From: Bacteriovoracaceae bacterium
GTDB taxonomy: Bacteria > Bdellovibrionota > Bacteriovoracia > Bacteriovoracales > Bacteriovoracaceae
Assembly: GCA_023151145.1 (NCBI GenBank)
Contig: JAKLJM010000002.1
Span: 1 to 25,791 of the forward strand
Length of the DNA stretch: 25,791 nucleotides
Reading direction: 5' to 3'
The notes under the pieces were generated by a model. The model searched no databases and had not been told where the DNA came from. It worked only from the letters and a program-made list of their open reading frames with translations. Below, one piece after another: positions 1-7,500 of the stretch; within the stretch, counting starts at the first letter, position 1, and each line of letters starts with the position of its first letter. The position numbers and the translations under genes were made by a program.

Positions 1-23
1 ATACATAAAAACCTCAGTCTAAA

Positions 24-1391
24 TTAAACCACTACTTCCAGTATGGTTTTTTCTAAAATGCTGAAAATTTCATCAATGTGCTCGTCTAACAATGGAAGAG
101 GTAATAAGAAACGAACTCGTACGGGATCTTTTCCGGCCGAGAATGCAATAATGCCATTTTCAAACAATTTTTTTAGAAATTTGTTTGTTAAATCTGTACT
201 AGCATCGCCAACTTCAAAGGATAACATTGTCCCAACACCACCGTAGTAGTTAAGTTTACCCTTACAAGTTGATTCAGCTAATGTTTTAAATTTTGAAAAG
301 AATTTTCTTTCTAAATCAGCGATACGACCGTCTTTACCATAGAAATGTCCTTCGGATAAATACTTAACAGTAAGTTTTCCTGCATTTAAAGCGGCCAATG
401 ATCCGTTAAAAGTACCGGCAATTAAACCAGGTTTCGGGTTTAATTCTTCAGTGTAAAAAGTTCCAGCAGCTTGTAGAACTTTACCAATTGTAACCACATC
501 AACATATTGATCTAGATCAAACATTTGGAAGGCAAACAATTCATGAGTTCTTCCGAACGATTGAACTTCATCGACCCAAATATAGATGCCATTTTTTTTT
601 GCCCATTCACAAATGCCTTTATAATACTCTTTTGTTCCGTAAATGAATCCAGCTTCACCTTGGATGAGTTCTAATGTGATCGCACTATAAGTGTTTCCGT
701 TTTTTGCAATAAGAGCATCGAGTGCGTTGATTGTTTTTTCTAACGCTTTATCTGGATTTTTATAGTCATAATGAGGAACATGATCAACTTCAATTGATTT
801 TGGCATCCCCTCACGGTAACCAGCATTGTATGTTACGTCTTGCATGGCGATCGAGCGACCAGCAAACGCTTTTTCAAAAGCAATTAAACGATAATTAGGC
901 GCCTTCTTTTGCCATAAAAGTTTTAAGGCTGAATCGTTTGAAAATGAACCTGAACAAGCTAACCAAAAGTGTTTTAGACGTGACTTTGTTAAGCGCCCTA
1001 AAATCTCTTTGCTTAGTTCATAAGGTTCTTGATAAGAAAGTAAGTTTCCACACATCATAGCATCTGATGTGGCAGCTTCTAAGTTTGCTTTAATAAAAAG
1101 TGGGTGAGAGTGTCCTAGGAGATTCACGCCAATGGCATTAATTAAATCGTATTTTACTGAACCATCGACTAACTCTACGAATGGTCCATGTCCACGTCCT
1201 GAGGCCATGAAAGGAAAGAAAAATCCTCGGCCTTTTAATTGTTCGTACTCTTTTAATTTTTGTGCGAGTACTTCTTTTTTATCTTCATCGGCAGCTTTAA
1301 TTTTATTTATTTTTTGTTGCTCAATGAGGATGCTCGAAAATAGTTTATTAAAATGTTCTTGAATTTCTTTTGAATCAACACCGATCGACAT
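24..1391 (-). CDS. Class III PLP-dependent aminotransferase
   Basis: A 455-residue fold-type I aminotransferase of the acetylornithine/lysine/4-aminobutyrate group. It would move an amino group between an amine-bearing substrate and a 2-oxo acid in the cytoplasm. Visible motifs are the glycine-rich cofactor loop (CSGSFSND, about 147-153), ELIQGEAG (241-248), the cofactor-binding aspartate in WVDEVQ (D274) and the Schiff-base lysine in VTIGK (K304). Two spots differ from the common class III pattern: SGSFSN where SGSEAN is usual, and FAGR (176-179) where FHGR is usual. The substrate is therefore uncertain. The ATG has AAGGA seven bases upstream. The gene stands alone and diverges from the TPR/SH3 gene across an 83-bp gap. 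The family is certain; the substrate is not assigned. Confidence 0.85.
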   Translation of the reverse strand: MSIGVDSKEIQEHFNKLFSSILIEQQKINKIKAADEDKKEVLAQKLKEYEQLKGRGFFFPFMASGRGHGPFVELVDGSVKYDLINAIGVNLLGHSHPLFIKANLEAATSDAMMCGNLLSYQEPYELSKEILGRLTKSRLKHFWLACSGSFSNDSALKLLWQKKAPNYRLIAFEKAFAGRSIAMQDVTYNAGYREGMPKSIEVDHVPHYDYKNPDKALEKTINALDALIAKNGNTYSAITLELIQGEAGFIYGTKEYYKGICEWAKKNGIYIWVDEVQSFGRTHELFAFQMFDLDQYVDVVTIGKVLQAAGTFYTEELNPKPGLIAGTFNGSLAALNAGKLTVKYLSEGHFYGKDGRIADLERKFFSKFKTLAESTCKGKLNYYGGVGTMLSFEVGDASTDLTNKFLKKLFENGIIAFSAGKDPVRVRFLLPLPLLDEHIDEIFSILEKTILEVVV

Positions 1392-1474
1392 AATGTATTC
1401 CTTAATTTTTAAATGAAAGACTTAGGTCTTTTTTTCTCGCTTGCATTACGCAGGGGAGAGAAGATAATCAAATT

Positions 1475-2140
1475 ATGGAAAATAATAACATAAATGAAGT
1501 AATGAAGTCATTATCAGAGCTATACGCCAAGAAAGATTATAAAAAAGCATTAGAAATGCTAGAGCAAAGCAGTCAACTTTTTGACTCCGGAACCTATCAC
1601 TATAATTTAGGAACCGTTCATGCAAAAATGGGGCAATTTGCGGTCGCCCGTTTTCACTACGAAAAAGCCATTAAAGATGGCTATCGTAGTGAAGCGTTGC
1701 TTAATAATTTATCTTATACTAAATCTAAAGTTTCGATTGATGATTTATCCAATTCAGATGCCCCTATGGATCGCGTCTTAGATGCCGGTTCTATTATGCC
1801 GATGACTTATTTTATACTCCTCGCGTCTATGATTTTTTTCATTGGCAATATTTGGATGTATTGGAATAAGAGTTACCGTTGGTGGAAGCTAACAATTTTG
1901 GCCATCTTGGCCCTATCGCCCATCATTTTTAAAGTAAGTTTTGTAGACACTAAGCCATTAGCGATCGCCTTGAAAGATGCGGCTCTTTTTGAAGGACCTT
2001 CTTCCATCTTTGAACAAAAAGGTGAGATTAAAGCTGGATCAAAAGTAAGGATTGGAAAAATAAACGATAAATGGATTTATATTGTTTCCCCACAAAGTTT
2101 AGTCGGCTGGACAGAAAAAGATAAATTGGGAATTTACTGA
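1475..2140 (+). CDS. TPR and SH3-like membrane protein (BatE-like)
   Basis: A 221-residue protein. It has an N-terminal tetratricopeptide region (about 8-85, including YHYNLGTVHAKMGQFAVARF), two membrane helices (about 109-129 and 136-154) and a C-terminal bacterial SH3-like domain (about 160-221, ending in VGWTEKDKLG). This layout resembles BatE-type proteins of aerotolerance operons, although no batA-D genes are present here. The TPR part would be cytoplasmic and the SH3 part would lie after the second helix. It is the first gene of a three-gene operon, with only 7 bases before the next start. The ribosome site is poor: a purine-rich stretch (GGGGAGAGAAG) lies unusually far from the ATG. 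Function is not known. Confidence 0.7.
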   Translation: MENNNINEVMKSLSELYAKKDYKKALEMLEQSSQLFDSGTYHYNLGTVHAKMGQFAVARFHYEKAIKDGYRSEALLNNLSYTKSKVSIDDLSNSDAPMDRVLDAGSIMPMTYFILLASMIFFIGNIWMYWNKSYRWWKLTILAILALSPIIFKVSFVDTKPLAIALKDAALFEGPSSIFEQKGEIKAGSKVRIGKINDKWIYIVSPQSLVGWTEKDKLGIY

Positions 2141-2147
2141 GGGTTTT

Positions 2148-2807
2148 ATGACTGAAAGTTATGAGAAAAAAATGAGTAACGATACCACAAAAGAAAACCC
2201 AAACTATCTAGACTACTCAGTCATGCGATACTTATGGCTAGCCAATCCACTGAGCGGAACAAAAAAAGATTCCATCCCAAAATTTTTAAGAAACCTAGAA
2301 CTTTTTAAATCTCTCTCTGACAACGAACTAAGAATCTTGTCTAAAAGTTTTCATCAAAGAAAGTTTATCGCAGGTGAAGTTGTTTTCCGCCAGGGTGATG
2401 TGGGTGTAGGATTTTATTTGATCTACAACGGGCGAGTTGAATTAAAATATAACGAAAGCACTTTCTCAGGTGAAAATCAAAATATTGTTGTCTTAGAAGA
2501 GTTTGATTATTTTGGAGAGATTGCTCTTATCCAAGATAATAGCTCACGAACAGTAACCGCCGTTGCGAAAGAAGATTGTGAATTGCTTGGATTTTTTAAA
2601 CCCGATTTAGATCGATTAATTAATAATAAACCAGGTGTTGCCGCAAAATTTTTAAGAGCAATCGCTTCATCGTTTGCGGATAAACTTATTTTTTTAACCA
2701 ATGAAGCAAGCAAACAAAAAAAGAGATTACTCAAAGTTGAAACAAAACTTAAAGAAAAGTCAGAAGAACTTTTAAAGCTTGAGGAAGCCAATGCTACTGA
2801 AGGATAA
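2148..2807 (+). CDS. Cyclic nucleotide-binding domain protein
   Basis: A 219-residue protein with one cyclic-nucleotide-binding (CAP/PKA regulatory) domain at about 51-180. The phosphate-binding cassette is intact: FGEIAL at 122-127 with E124, and SRT with R134, the residues that contact the ribose and phosphate in this family. No helix-turn-helix follows. The C-terminus (about 185-215) is instead a Lys/Glu-rich probable coiled coil. It is thus unlikely to be a CRP-type transcription factor and may act through a protein partner. The start has GAGG six bases upstream, overlapping the stop of the preceding gene. Its 3' end overlaps the start of the permease gene, so the three genes are probably co-expressed. 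Binding cAMP, cGMP or another ligand is plausible but unproven. Confidence 0.85.
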   Translation: MTESYEKKMSNDTTKENPNYLDYSVMRYLWLANPLSGTKKDSIPKFLRNLELFKSLSDNELRILSKSFHQRKFIAGEVVFRQGDVGVGFYLIYNGRVELKYNESTFSGENQNIVVLEEFDYFGEIALIQDNSSRTVTAVAKEDCELLGFFKPDLDRLINNKPGVAAKFLRAIASSFADKLIFLTNEASKQKKRLLKVETKLKEKSEELLKLEEANATEG

Positions 2808-3846
2808 AAAATATCTTGATAGAATTCAGTTAAGTTATTTTATCATATTGATAGCATTGTTTTCAATTTTCGTTCTGGCTCTGCCGCGAATTTCGATCCC
2901 TCTTATTTTAGCTTATGTTCAATCTTTGGCCCTTACGCCAGTGATGAATATTCTTATCAGTTTGGGCATGAGGAAGACTCAAGCCATTGTTGTCATTTTT
3001 TCTATCTTAACTCTGTTGATTGGGATTCCTCTGTTTAATGCCATTCCTGTTCTAATAGATGAATCTAAAAATATTCAGACTTGGGCTCCCAAAATTGAAA
3101 CATTTGTTAAAACGGAATACACCAAAGTTCAAAGAATAGTGAACAAAGAGACTGGCTATCACTTGAGCGATACTTACGTTAATGAAGGGATTCAAATTGC
3201 CACGTTAGCTGCAGATCGTTTTGTGGTTAAATTGCCAAATTATTTGGCGACATTATTCGAATGGGTTTTCATTATTCCTTTTTTTACTTTTTTTATTCTG
3301 CGAGATTCAGAAGTCTTTAAAGCGAAGTTCTTAGCGTTCATTCCCAACAGTATTTTTGAGCGTTTTTATTTTGTTACTCACGTTTTTAACCATCAGTTGG
3401 CCAATTATTTTTTCGCTAAATTTATCGAAGCTCTCATTGTTGGCGTCATTATTGGTACGGGGTTATTCTTTTTAGATTTTAAATTCGCCATTATTCTTGG
3501 TTTTATTGCCGGTGTGACAAACATCGTTCCTTATGTCGGCCCACTTTTGGGTGCCTTGCCGGCTTTAGTTTTGGCGATGATGGACTATGGGTTTAACTCT
3601 TCACAATTTGGAGCCGTTGCTGGTTTGTATATTGTGGCCAATGTAATTGATGTCGCCTTTGTATTTCCCTTTTTAGTATCAAAAATAGTCAATTTACATC
3701 CGATGCTTGTAGCAATCAGTGTCATAGTTGGATCGCACTATTTAGGAGTAACGGGGATGATTATTTCAATTCCGGTAGTTGCCGCGTTGAAGTTAATTGT
3801 GACCGAAGTTTCTAATGAACTTTATCCAAATCGCTATCGAAATTAG
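2791..3846 (+). CDS. AI-2E family transporter
   Basis: A 351-residue polytopic inner-membrane protein of the AI-2E (PerM/YdgG/UPF0118) family. It has paired helices near the N-terminus, a hydrophilic loop at about 85-140, and a helix-rich C-terminal half containing the characteristic ITNIVPYVGPLLGALPA-like segment (here GVTNIVPYVGPLLGALPALV). Members have been linked to export of autoinducer-2 or to Na+/H+ antiport; the substrate here is unknown. I chose the ATG at 2791 because GAGGAAG ends three bases before it; an in-frame TTG at 2779 lies upstream of that ribosome site. The chosen start overlaps the end of the upstream gene by 17 bases, which suggests translational coupling. Confidence 0.85.
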   Translation: MLLKDKKYLDRIQLSYFIILIALFSIFVLALPRISIPLILAYVQSLALTPVMNILISLGMRKTQAIVVIFSILTLLIGIPLFNAIPVLIDESKNIQTWAPKIETFVKTEYTKVQRIVNKETGYHLSDTYVNEGIQIATLAADRFVVKLPNYLATLFEWVFIIPFFTFFILRDSEVFKAKFLAFIPNSIFERFYFVTHVFNHQLANYFFAKFIEALIVGVIIGTGLFFLDFKFAIILGFIAGVTNIVPYVGPLLGALPALVLAMMDYGFNSSQFGAVAGLYIVANVIDVAFVFPFLVSKIVNLHPMLVAISVIVGSHYLGVTGMIISIPVVAALKLIVTEVSNELYPNRYRN

Positions 3847-3854
3847 CATTAATT

Positions 3855-3884
3855 TTGACGCTCGCTTTCTGCTTCTGATACACT
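3855..3884 (+). promoter_or_regulatory. Probable sigma-70 promoter of bamD
   Basis: The -35 box TTGACG (3855-3860) and the extended -10 box TGaTACACT (hexamer 3879-3884) are 18 bases apart. Transcription would start near 3891, just before the AGGTGAGG ribosome site. This is the only clear promoter-like pair in the 60 bases between the permease gene and bamD. Confidence 0.45.
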
Positions 3885-3906
3885 AAAGCCCTTAGGTGAG
3901 GTGTCA

Positions 3907-4653
3907 TTGAAAGCATTAAGTTTTTGTTTATTCGTCTTATTATTTCTCCAAGCTTGTGCCACAAAGAGGCCAACTGGCGCCACTGAAGCTGAAGTTTTGT
4001 TTAAAGAAGCGAATCAATACATCAATAGTGGACGCTATATCTTAGCGACTGAAAAATTAAACGCCCTAAGATCACAGTTTCCCTATTCTTTTTATGCCAC
4101 TCCGGCAGAATTGCTTCAGGCAGATATCTTATTCAAGCAAGAAAATTATGTAGAATCAGCTGCTGCTTATTTGGTTTTTAAAGATTTCCATCCGAAATAT
4201 AAAGATATGGCCTATGTCATTCAGCGAATTGCGGATTCTTTTTATTACCAATTACCTTCAACTTTTGATCGTGACTTAACTCCTGGAATCGAAGCGATGA
4301 AACATTATGACGATTTACTTCGTTATTATGGCGACACGACTTATGCCAAAGATGCCATTGAAAGAATTGAAAGAGTTAAGAAAATGCTCGAGAGTAAAGA
4401 AATCTATATTGCCGATTTTTATTATCGAACAGAGGATTTCTCCGCAGCTCGCGCTCGTTATGTAGAGATGATACCAAATCTCACTGAAAATGAAGAAAAG
4501 AAAAAAGCAATGAAGCGAGTTCTGGAGAGCTCTTTAAAATTAAAAGATCTACCAGGTTGCGATAAGTATTATGGCGAATACATTTCGAAAGTTGATGAAA
4601 AATTTAAAAAAGATTTAACATCAATATATGAAACATGTTCGCAAACATTATAG
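3907..4653 (+). CDS. bamD: Outer membrane assembly lipoprotein BamD
   Basis: Lipoprotein component of the BAM complex, which folds beta-barrel proteins into the outer membrane. The precursor has a short signal peptide and a lipobox (LQAC, cysteine about residue 17). TPR-type helical repeats follow, with landmark stretches FPYSFYATPAELLQAD, an LHP-like turn and the DRDLTP segment, all typical of BamD/ComL/YfiO. The length (248 residues) is normal. I placed the start at the TTG at 3907: AGGTGAGG (3894-3901) sits five bases upstream and gives the signal peptide start MKALSF. The alternative GTG at 3901 overlaps the ribosome site itself. The following TPR gene is 12 bases away and probably co-transcribed. 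Confidence 0.88.
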   Translation: MKALSFCLFVLLFLQACATKRPTGATEAEVLFKEANQYINSGRYILATEKLNALRSQFPYSFYATPAELLQADILFKQENYVESAAAYLVFKDFHPKYKDMAYVIQRIADSFYYQLPSTFDRDLTPGIEAMKHYDDLLRYYGDTTYAKDAIERIERVKKMLESKEIYIADFYYRTEDFSAARARYVEMIPNLTENEEKKKAMKRVLESSLKLKDLPGCDKYYGEYISKVDEKFKKDLTSIYETCSQTL

Positions 4654-4665
4654 TAGGAGGCTCTT

Positions 4666-5403
4666 TTGTATAACTCAATGAATGATCAGATTCTGACCAA
4701 TGCTAAAGAATGTTTCCAGAAGGGTGAATATAAAAAAGCCCAAGTTCTGCTCAATGAAATCGTAGAATCAGATGATAGAAATGCTGAAGCAATCTATTAT
4801 CTAGCAAATATTTTTCATATCAATGGTGAAATTGGTAAAGCGATTAAAGCTTTTAATCGAGTGCTAAACCTTAATCCTGAGCACACTGATGCCGCGATTT
4901 CTCTCTCGGTTCTTTATAATGATATTGGACAATATGAAGAAGCAAAAAAGATTTTTGATACCGCTAATGAAAGAGTAAAAGGGAAGAATAAGTCTTCATC
5001 TGTCTTACTTGAAGATAAGCATATCAATAAAAAATTCTCATTAAAGCATTATGAATTGGCCGATCTTTATCTTACTTATCAGCGCTACGACGAAGCTTTA
5101 TTTGAATTCAACAAAGCCGTCGCTTTAGATCCAACAAATTTAGAAGCTCGCGTAAAAGTAGCTAAATGTTATGCGAAGAAGGGTTTTATAAATAAGGCCG
5201 TTGAAGAATTAAAAATATTAAAGAATGAAGAGCCAAATTACGCCTTAGCGCGCGTGGCGCTTGGAATTATTCATTATGGTAATGGGGACGTGTTAGAGGC
5301 TCAATCTGAGTGGGAAAAGGTTCTATTAAAAGATCCTTTCAACCAAGAGGCAGCCATGTATTTGAATTTGTCGAAAACGGCCACTGAAACAACATTAAAA
5401 TAA
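4666..5403 (+). CDS. Tetratricopeptide repeat protein
   Basis: A soluble 245-residue protein made of about six TPR units. Examples are AIYYLANIFHINGEIGKAIK followed by AFNRVLNLNPEH, and HYELADLYLTYQRYDEALFE. A charged low-complexity insert (about 105-125) separates an N-terminal and a C-terminal TPR block. No signal peptide or membrane segment is visible. The start is a TTG with a perfect AGGAGG (4655-4660) five bases upstream; the in-frame ATG at 4678 would be too far from it. It lies 12 bases after bamD and is followed at once by a strong terminator, so it closes the bamD operon. TPR proteins are scaffolds, so no specific partner can be named, though an envelope role fits the context. Confidence 0.85.
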   Translation: MYNSMNDQILTNAKECFQKGEYKKAQVLLNEIVESDDRNAEAIYYLANIFHINGEIGKAIKAFNRVLNLNPEHTDAAISLSVLYNDIGQYEEAKKIFDTANERVKGKNKSSSVLLEDKHINKKFSLKHYELADLYLTYQRYDEALFEFNKAVALDPTNLEARVKVAKCYAKKGFINKAVEELKILKNEEPNYALARVALGIIHYGNGDVLEAQSEWEKVLLKDPFNQEAAMYLNLSKTATETTLK

Positions 5404-5408
5404 GAGAC

Positions 5409-5443
5409 AAAAAAAAAGCCACTCTTTCGAGTGGCTTTTTTTT
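5409..5443. terminator. Bidirectional Rho-independent terminator
   Basis: A perfect 7-bp stem (GCCACTC 5418-5424, GAGTGGC 5429-5435) with loop TTTC is flanked by nine A's on the left and eight T's on the right. It can therefore stop transcription from both sides. It serves the bamD-TPR operon on + and the flagellar/fliW operon on -. The fliW stop codon overlaps the T tract. Confidence 0.93.
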
Positions 5444-6011
5444 AAGCTTCTTGATCTTGTGCGTTTGTTTTATTGTTATTGGTCTTAACTGTCGCATTTG
5501 TCGTTGCAGATGCTTCCGCAACAGCTTGCTCTTTAACATTCGTTCTTTTTGAGTCATCAGACGTATAAGAAACGATATATTTTTTAAGATCCATGTACAT
5601 TTTATGACGTACTTCAAGCTTTGAATCCTGAAGAACGATCTGACGAGCAGATTTAGTTTTGTTATTGATAATGATTGGCGCCTTTAAGTTCGCTGACATT
5701 TCAGTAACATTTTGAGGAATTGTTAAAATCGCATAAACAGAAGCATTAGAAAGGTTTTCTAATTGAAGGCTATTTAATTCAACTGGTAACAATTTCACTG
5801 AATAATTAGGTTGGAAAATTTTTGGTTCAATAACAGGAAACGCAGTTCCAGCATCGTCAATAGATTGAAGCCAAAGAATGAGAGTTTGGTCTCCTGGATC
5901 AACAATGAAAAACTTTTTTAAGTTTTCAAAGCCTAATAATCCTTCTGAAAATTCAATAACATCCTTTTTATCGACTTCCAGTTCGCCAAATCTTGTTGTT
6001 TTGATTTTCAC
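5442..6011 (-). CDS. fliW: Flagellar assembly factor FliW
   Basis: FliW binds flagellin and, when free, binds CsrA and relieves its repression of flagellin translation. The family core is clear: MKIKTTRFGELEV at the start, EGLLGFE (about 23-29), LKAPIIINNKTKSARQ (109-124) and the RHKMY ending of the core. I used the GTG at 6011, which has GGAGG four bases upstream and gives the canonical N-terminus; the longer frame back to 6077 has no ribosome site and no family similarity. The protein is 189 residues. The usual family core is about 140-150, so residues from about 150 form an extra Ala/Thr/Asn/Lys-rich tail that is probably disordered. It is the last gene of the flagellar cluster, 82 bases after csrA. 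Confidence 0.92.
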   Translation of the reverse strand: MKIKTTRFGELEVDKKDVIEFSEGLLGFENLKKFFIVDPGDQTLILWLQSIDDAGTAFPVIEPKIFQPNYSVKLLPVELNSLQLENLSNASVYAILTIPQNVTEMSANLKAPIIINNKTKSARQIVLQDSKLEVRHKMYMDLKKYIVSYTSDDSKRTNVKEQAVAEASATTNATVKTNNNKTNAQDQEA

Positions 6012-6025
6012 GATGCCTCCATGTG

Positions 6026-6041
6026 CGGGTGGTAATACCCG
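6026..6041 (-). promoter_or_regulatory. Hairpin in the fliW leader
   Basis: CGGGT (6026-6030) and ACCCG (6037-6041) form a 5-bp stem with a 6-base loop, about ten bases upstream of the fliW ribosome site in the csrA-fliW gap. There is no U tract, so it is not a terminator. A role in setting the FliW:CsrA ratio is possible but not shown. Confidence 0.35.
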
Positions 6042-6093
6042 ACCTTCTGGCTTCGATTGTAACAGCCGTAGGGGCAAAAGTGCAAGCGGGAAA

Positions 6094-6324
6094 TTACTTC
6101 TTAGTTAACTCATTGGCTAACGCTGACAAGGTGCTTAAATCTGTCTGCGCTGCTTCAGTGTTTTGGTCTTGAATAGCTTTATAGACTTCTTCCCTGTGAA
6201 TCTTAGTCTCAGGTGGAGCCTTTATACCTAAACGGACTTGTTTGCCCTTAATTTGGACAACAACAATTTTTATATGATCATCAATTGCGATACTTTCGCC
6301 TAGCTTCCGTGTCAAAACGAGCAT
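6094..6324 (-). CDS. csrA: Carbon storage regulator CsrA
   Basis: RNA-binding post-transcriptional regulator that recognises GGA in hairpin loops, often over ribosome sites. The 76-residue product begins MLVLTRKLGE and contains QVRLGIKAP (29-37) and IHREEVY (42-48). The two RNA-contact regions (L4/R6 and R44) are present, as in active CsrA. I took the ATG at 6324, with GAGG five bases upstream; the open frame extends 19 codons further but those have no family similarity. The tail after residue 50 is slightly longer than in E. coli CsrA (61 residues). It sits between flgL and fliW, the usual partner that antagonises it. The 127-base gap before it leaves room for a separate promoter. Confidence 0.95.
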   Translation of the reverse strand: MLVLTRKLGESIAIDDHIKIVVVQIKGKQVRLGIKAPPETKIHREEVYKAIQDQNTEAAQTDLSTLSALANELTKK

Positions 6325-6451
6325 AGTAACCTCAACATAACTGCCAGAACCTTCCTGTGATCCGGTTCGCAAGTGCTTCATATATTATTTAGAAAATTAA
6401 AAAGCAAGTAAAAAACGTATTTTAATTTAAGCTCAAGTGTCTATCGCAGAT

Positions 6452-7483
6452 TTAACGCTTCAAAAAGTCCATTAAGGTCTGATTTAAGACGCCCTGCGAT
6501 GATTGATAAGTGGTCTTCAAAATCGCCTGCTGTTTTTGAATATCCGAGAACAATTCGGCCACATCCGCATCTAAAAGAGTGCTTCTTCTAGAGGCGTGGT
6601 CAATGTTTTCACTCTCGATAGTCATTTTTGTCGTGTTAATAGAGTTGGTAATTGAACCCACTCTCGTTCTAAGAGTAATTAGTCGCGTAATAGAATTATC
6701 AAATTTTTCTAATAACGCTTGAATGCTCTTAGGATCATTATTTTCTAAGGCGGTGGTTAAACCTCTTAACTGAGAAAAAATATTATCGCGTGATTTGAAC
6801 TCTTCGCCGGTAGCCTCGGAAGCTAGGTCGCGAGCTTGTTGAAGCGGGTCTTTAGCCTCTGGTGCACTTTGGGTCTCACCTGGCTTTTTGTACTGCTCAA
6901 AATGCTCAAGAGGGTGCTCAGATTGAGAGCTCTCATCTGTGCTATAAAAAACTTCTTTTCCATTTAAATTAATAGGAACGAAAAAGTTTTTTGAAACTTC
7001 TAGTGTGGTTTTACCTTCGTCTCCACGATATTTTCCATCGGAATCAAAGGGAACGGTTAAGGTGTTAAAGCCTGAAAAAATATGTTTCAATCCAACCTTA
7101 CGATTAGCAATTGAAAGCGTTTGATTGTACATTTGCTGAATTTCGGTAGCGACGTTCTTACGAACATCAGCATTGAAAAAATCAGAAGATTGAGCAATGG
7201 CAATTTCTTTTGCTTTTGTTAAAATGTCAGTTAATTCTTCAAGAGATTTTTCTGTGACATTTAAATAGGTAAGAGCAAAGTCGCCATTTTTTAAATATTG
7301 AATATTGTCATTTGTTGAAGAATTGATAGCTAGCGCTTCAACGTTAGAAACTGGGTTATCAGATGGTTTCGAGATATTTTTCAGCGTAGAACCTCTAAGT
7401 TGTAGGTCCTCCATCTTCTGCTTGGTTTTATTTAGTGCAAATTGTAATGAATGACTTGCACTGTTTTCTGAAACTCTTGTCAT
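6452..7483 (-). CDS. flgL: Hook-filament junction protein FlgL
   Basis: FlgL (HAP3) joins the FlgK ring to the filament and is exported by the flagellar type III system. The 343-residue product has the flagellin-like N-terminal helix (including LQLRGSTLKNISKPSDNP, about 27-44, and the following NVEALAINS), a variable middle, and the flagellin-like C-terminal helix (ADVAELFSDIQKQQAILKTT, then a C-terminal NQTLMDFLKR). The middle region (about 145-225) holds a Gly/Glu/Ser-rich variable domain. The start is ATG, 17 bases after flgK, with only a weak GAGA ribosome site, so translation is probably coupled to flgK. Confidence 0.9.
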   Translation of the reverse strand: MTRVSENSASHSLQFALNKTKQKMEDLQLRGSTLKNISKPSDNPVSNVEALAINSSTNDNIQYLKNGDFALTYLNVTEKSLEELTDILTKAKEIAIAQSSDFFNADVRKNVATEIQQMYNQTLSIANRKVGLKHIFSGFNTLTVPFDSDGKYRGDEGKTTLEVSKNFFVPINLNGKEVFYSTDESSQSEHPLEHFEQYKKPGETQSAPEAKDPLQQARDLASEATGEEFKSRDNIFSQLRGLTTALENNDPKSIQALLEKFDNSITRLITLRTRVGSITNSINTTKMTIESENIDHASRRSTLLDADVAELFSDIQKQQAILKTTYQSSQGVLNQTLMDFLKR

Positions 7484-7500
7484 CTAATTATCTCTTAGGG

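Noticed and set aside
1416..1435. Terminator-like hairpin AAAGAC-TTAG-GTCTTT with T run
   Set aside because: Only six mostly weak pairs, and no + strand gene ends upstream of it within the window; it falls in the leader of the minus-strand aminotransferase gene.
2779..2790. TTG start for the AI-2E permease
   Set aside because: It lies upstream of GAGGAAG, which clearly serves the ATG at 2791.
6012..6077. Longer N-terminus for FliW
   Set aside because: The extra 22 residues have no ribosome site and no family similarity; the GTG at 6011 follows GGAGG and gives the canonical start.
6325..6451. Separate csrA promoter in the flgL-csrA gap
   Set aside because: TAATAT is a fair -10 box, but no -35 box at proper spacing is convincing, so I did not list it.
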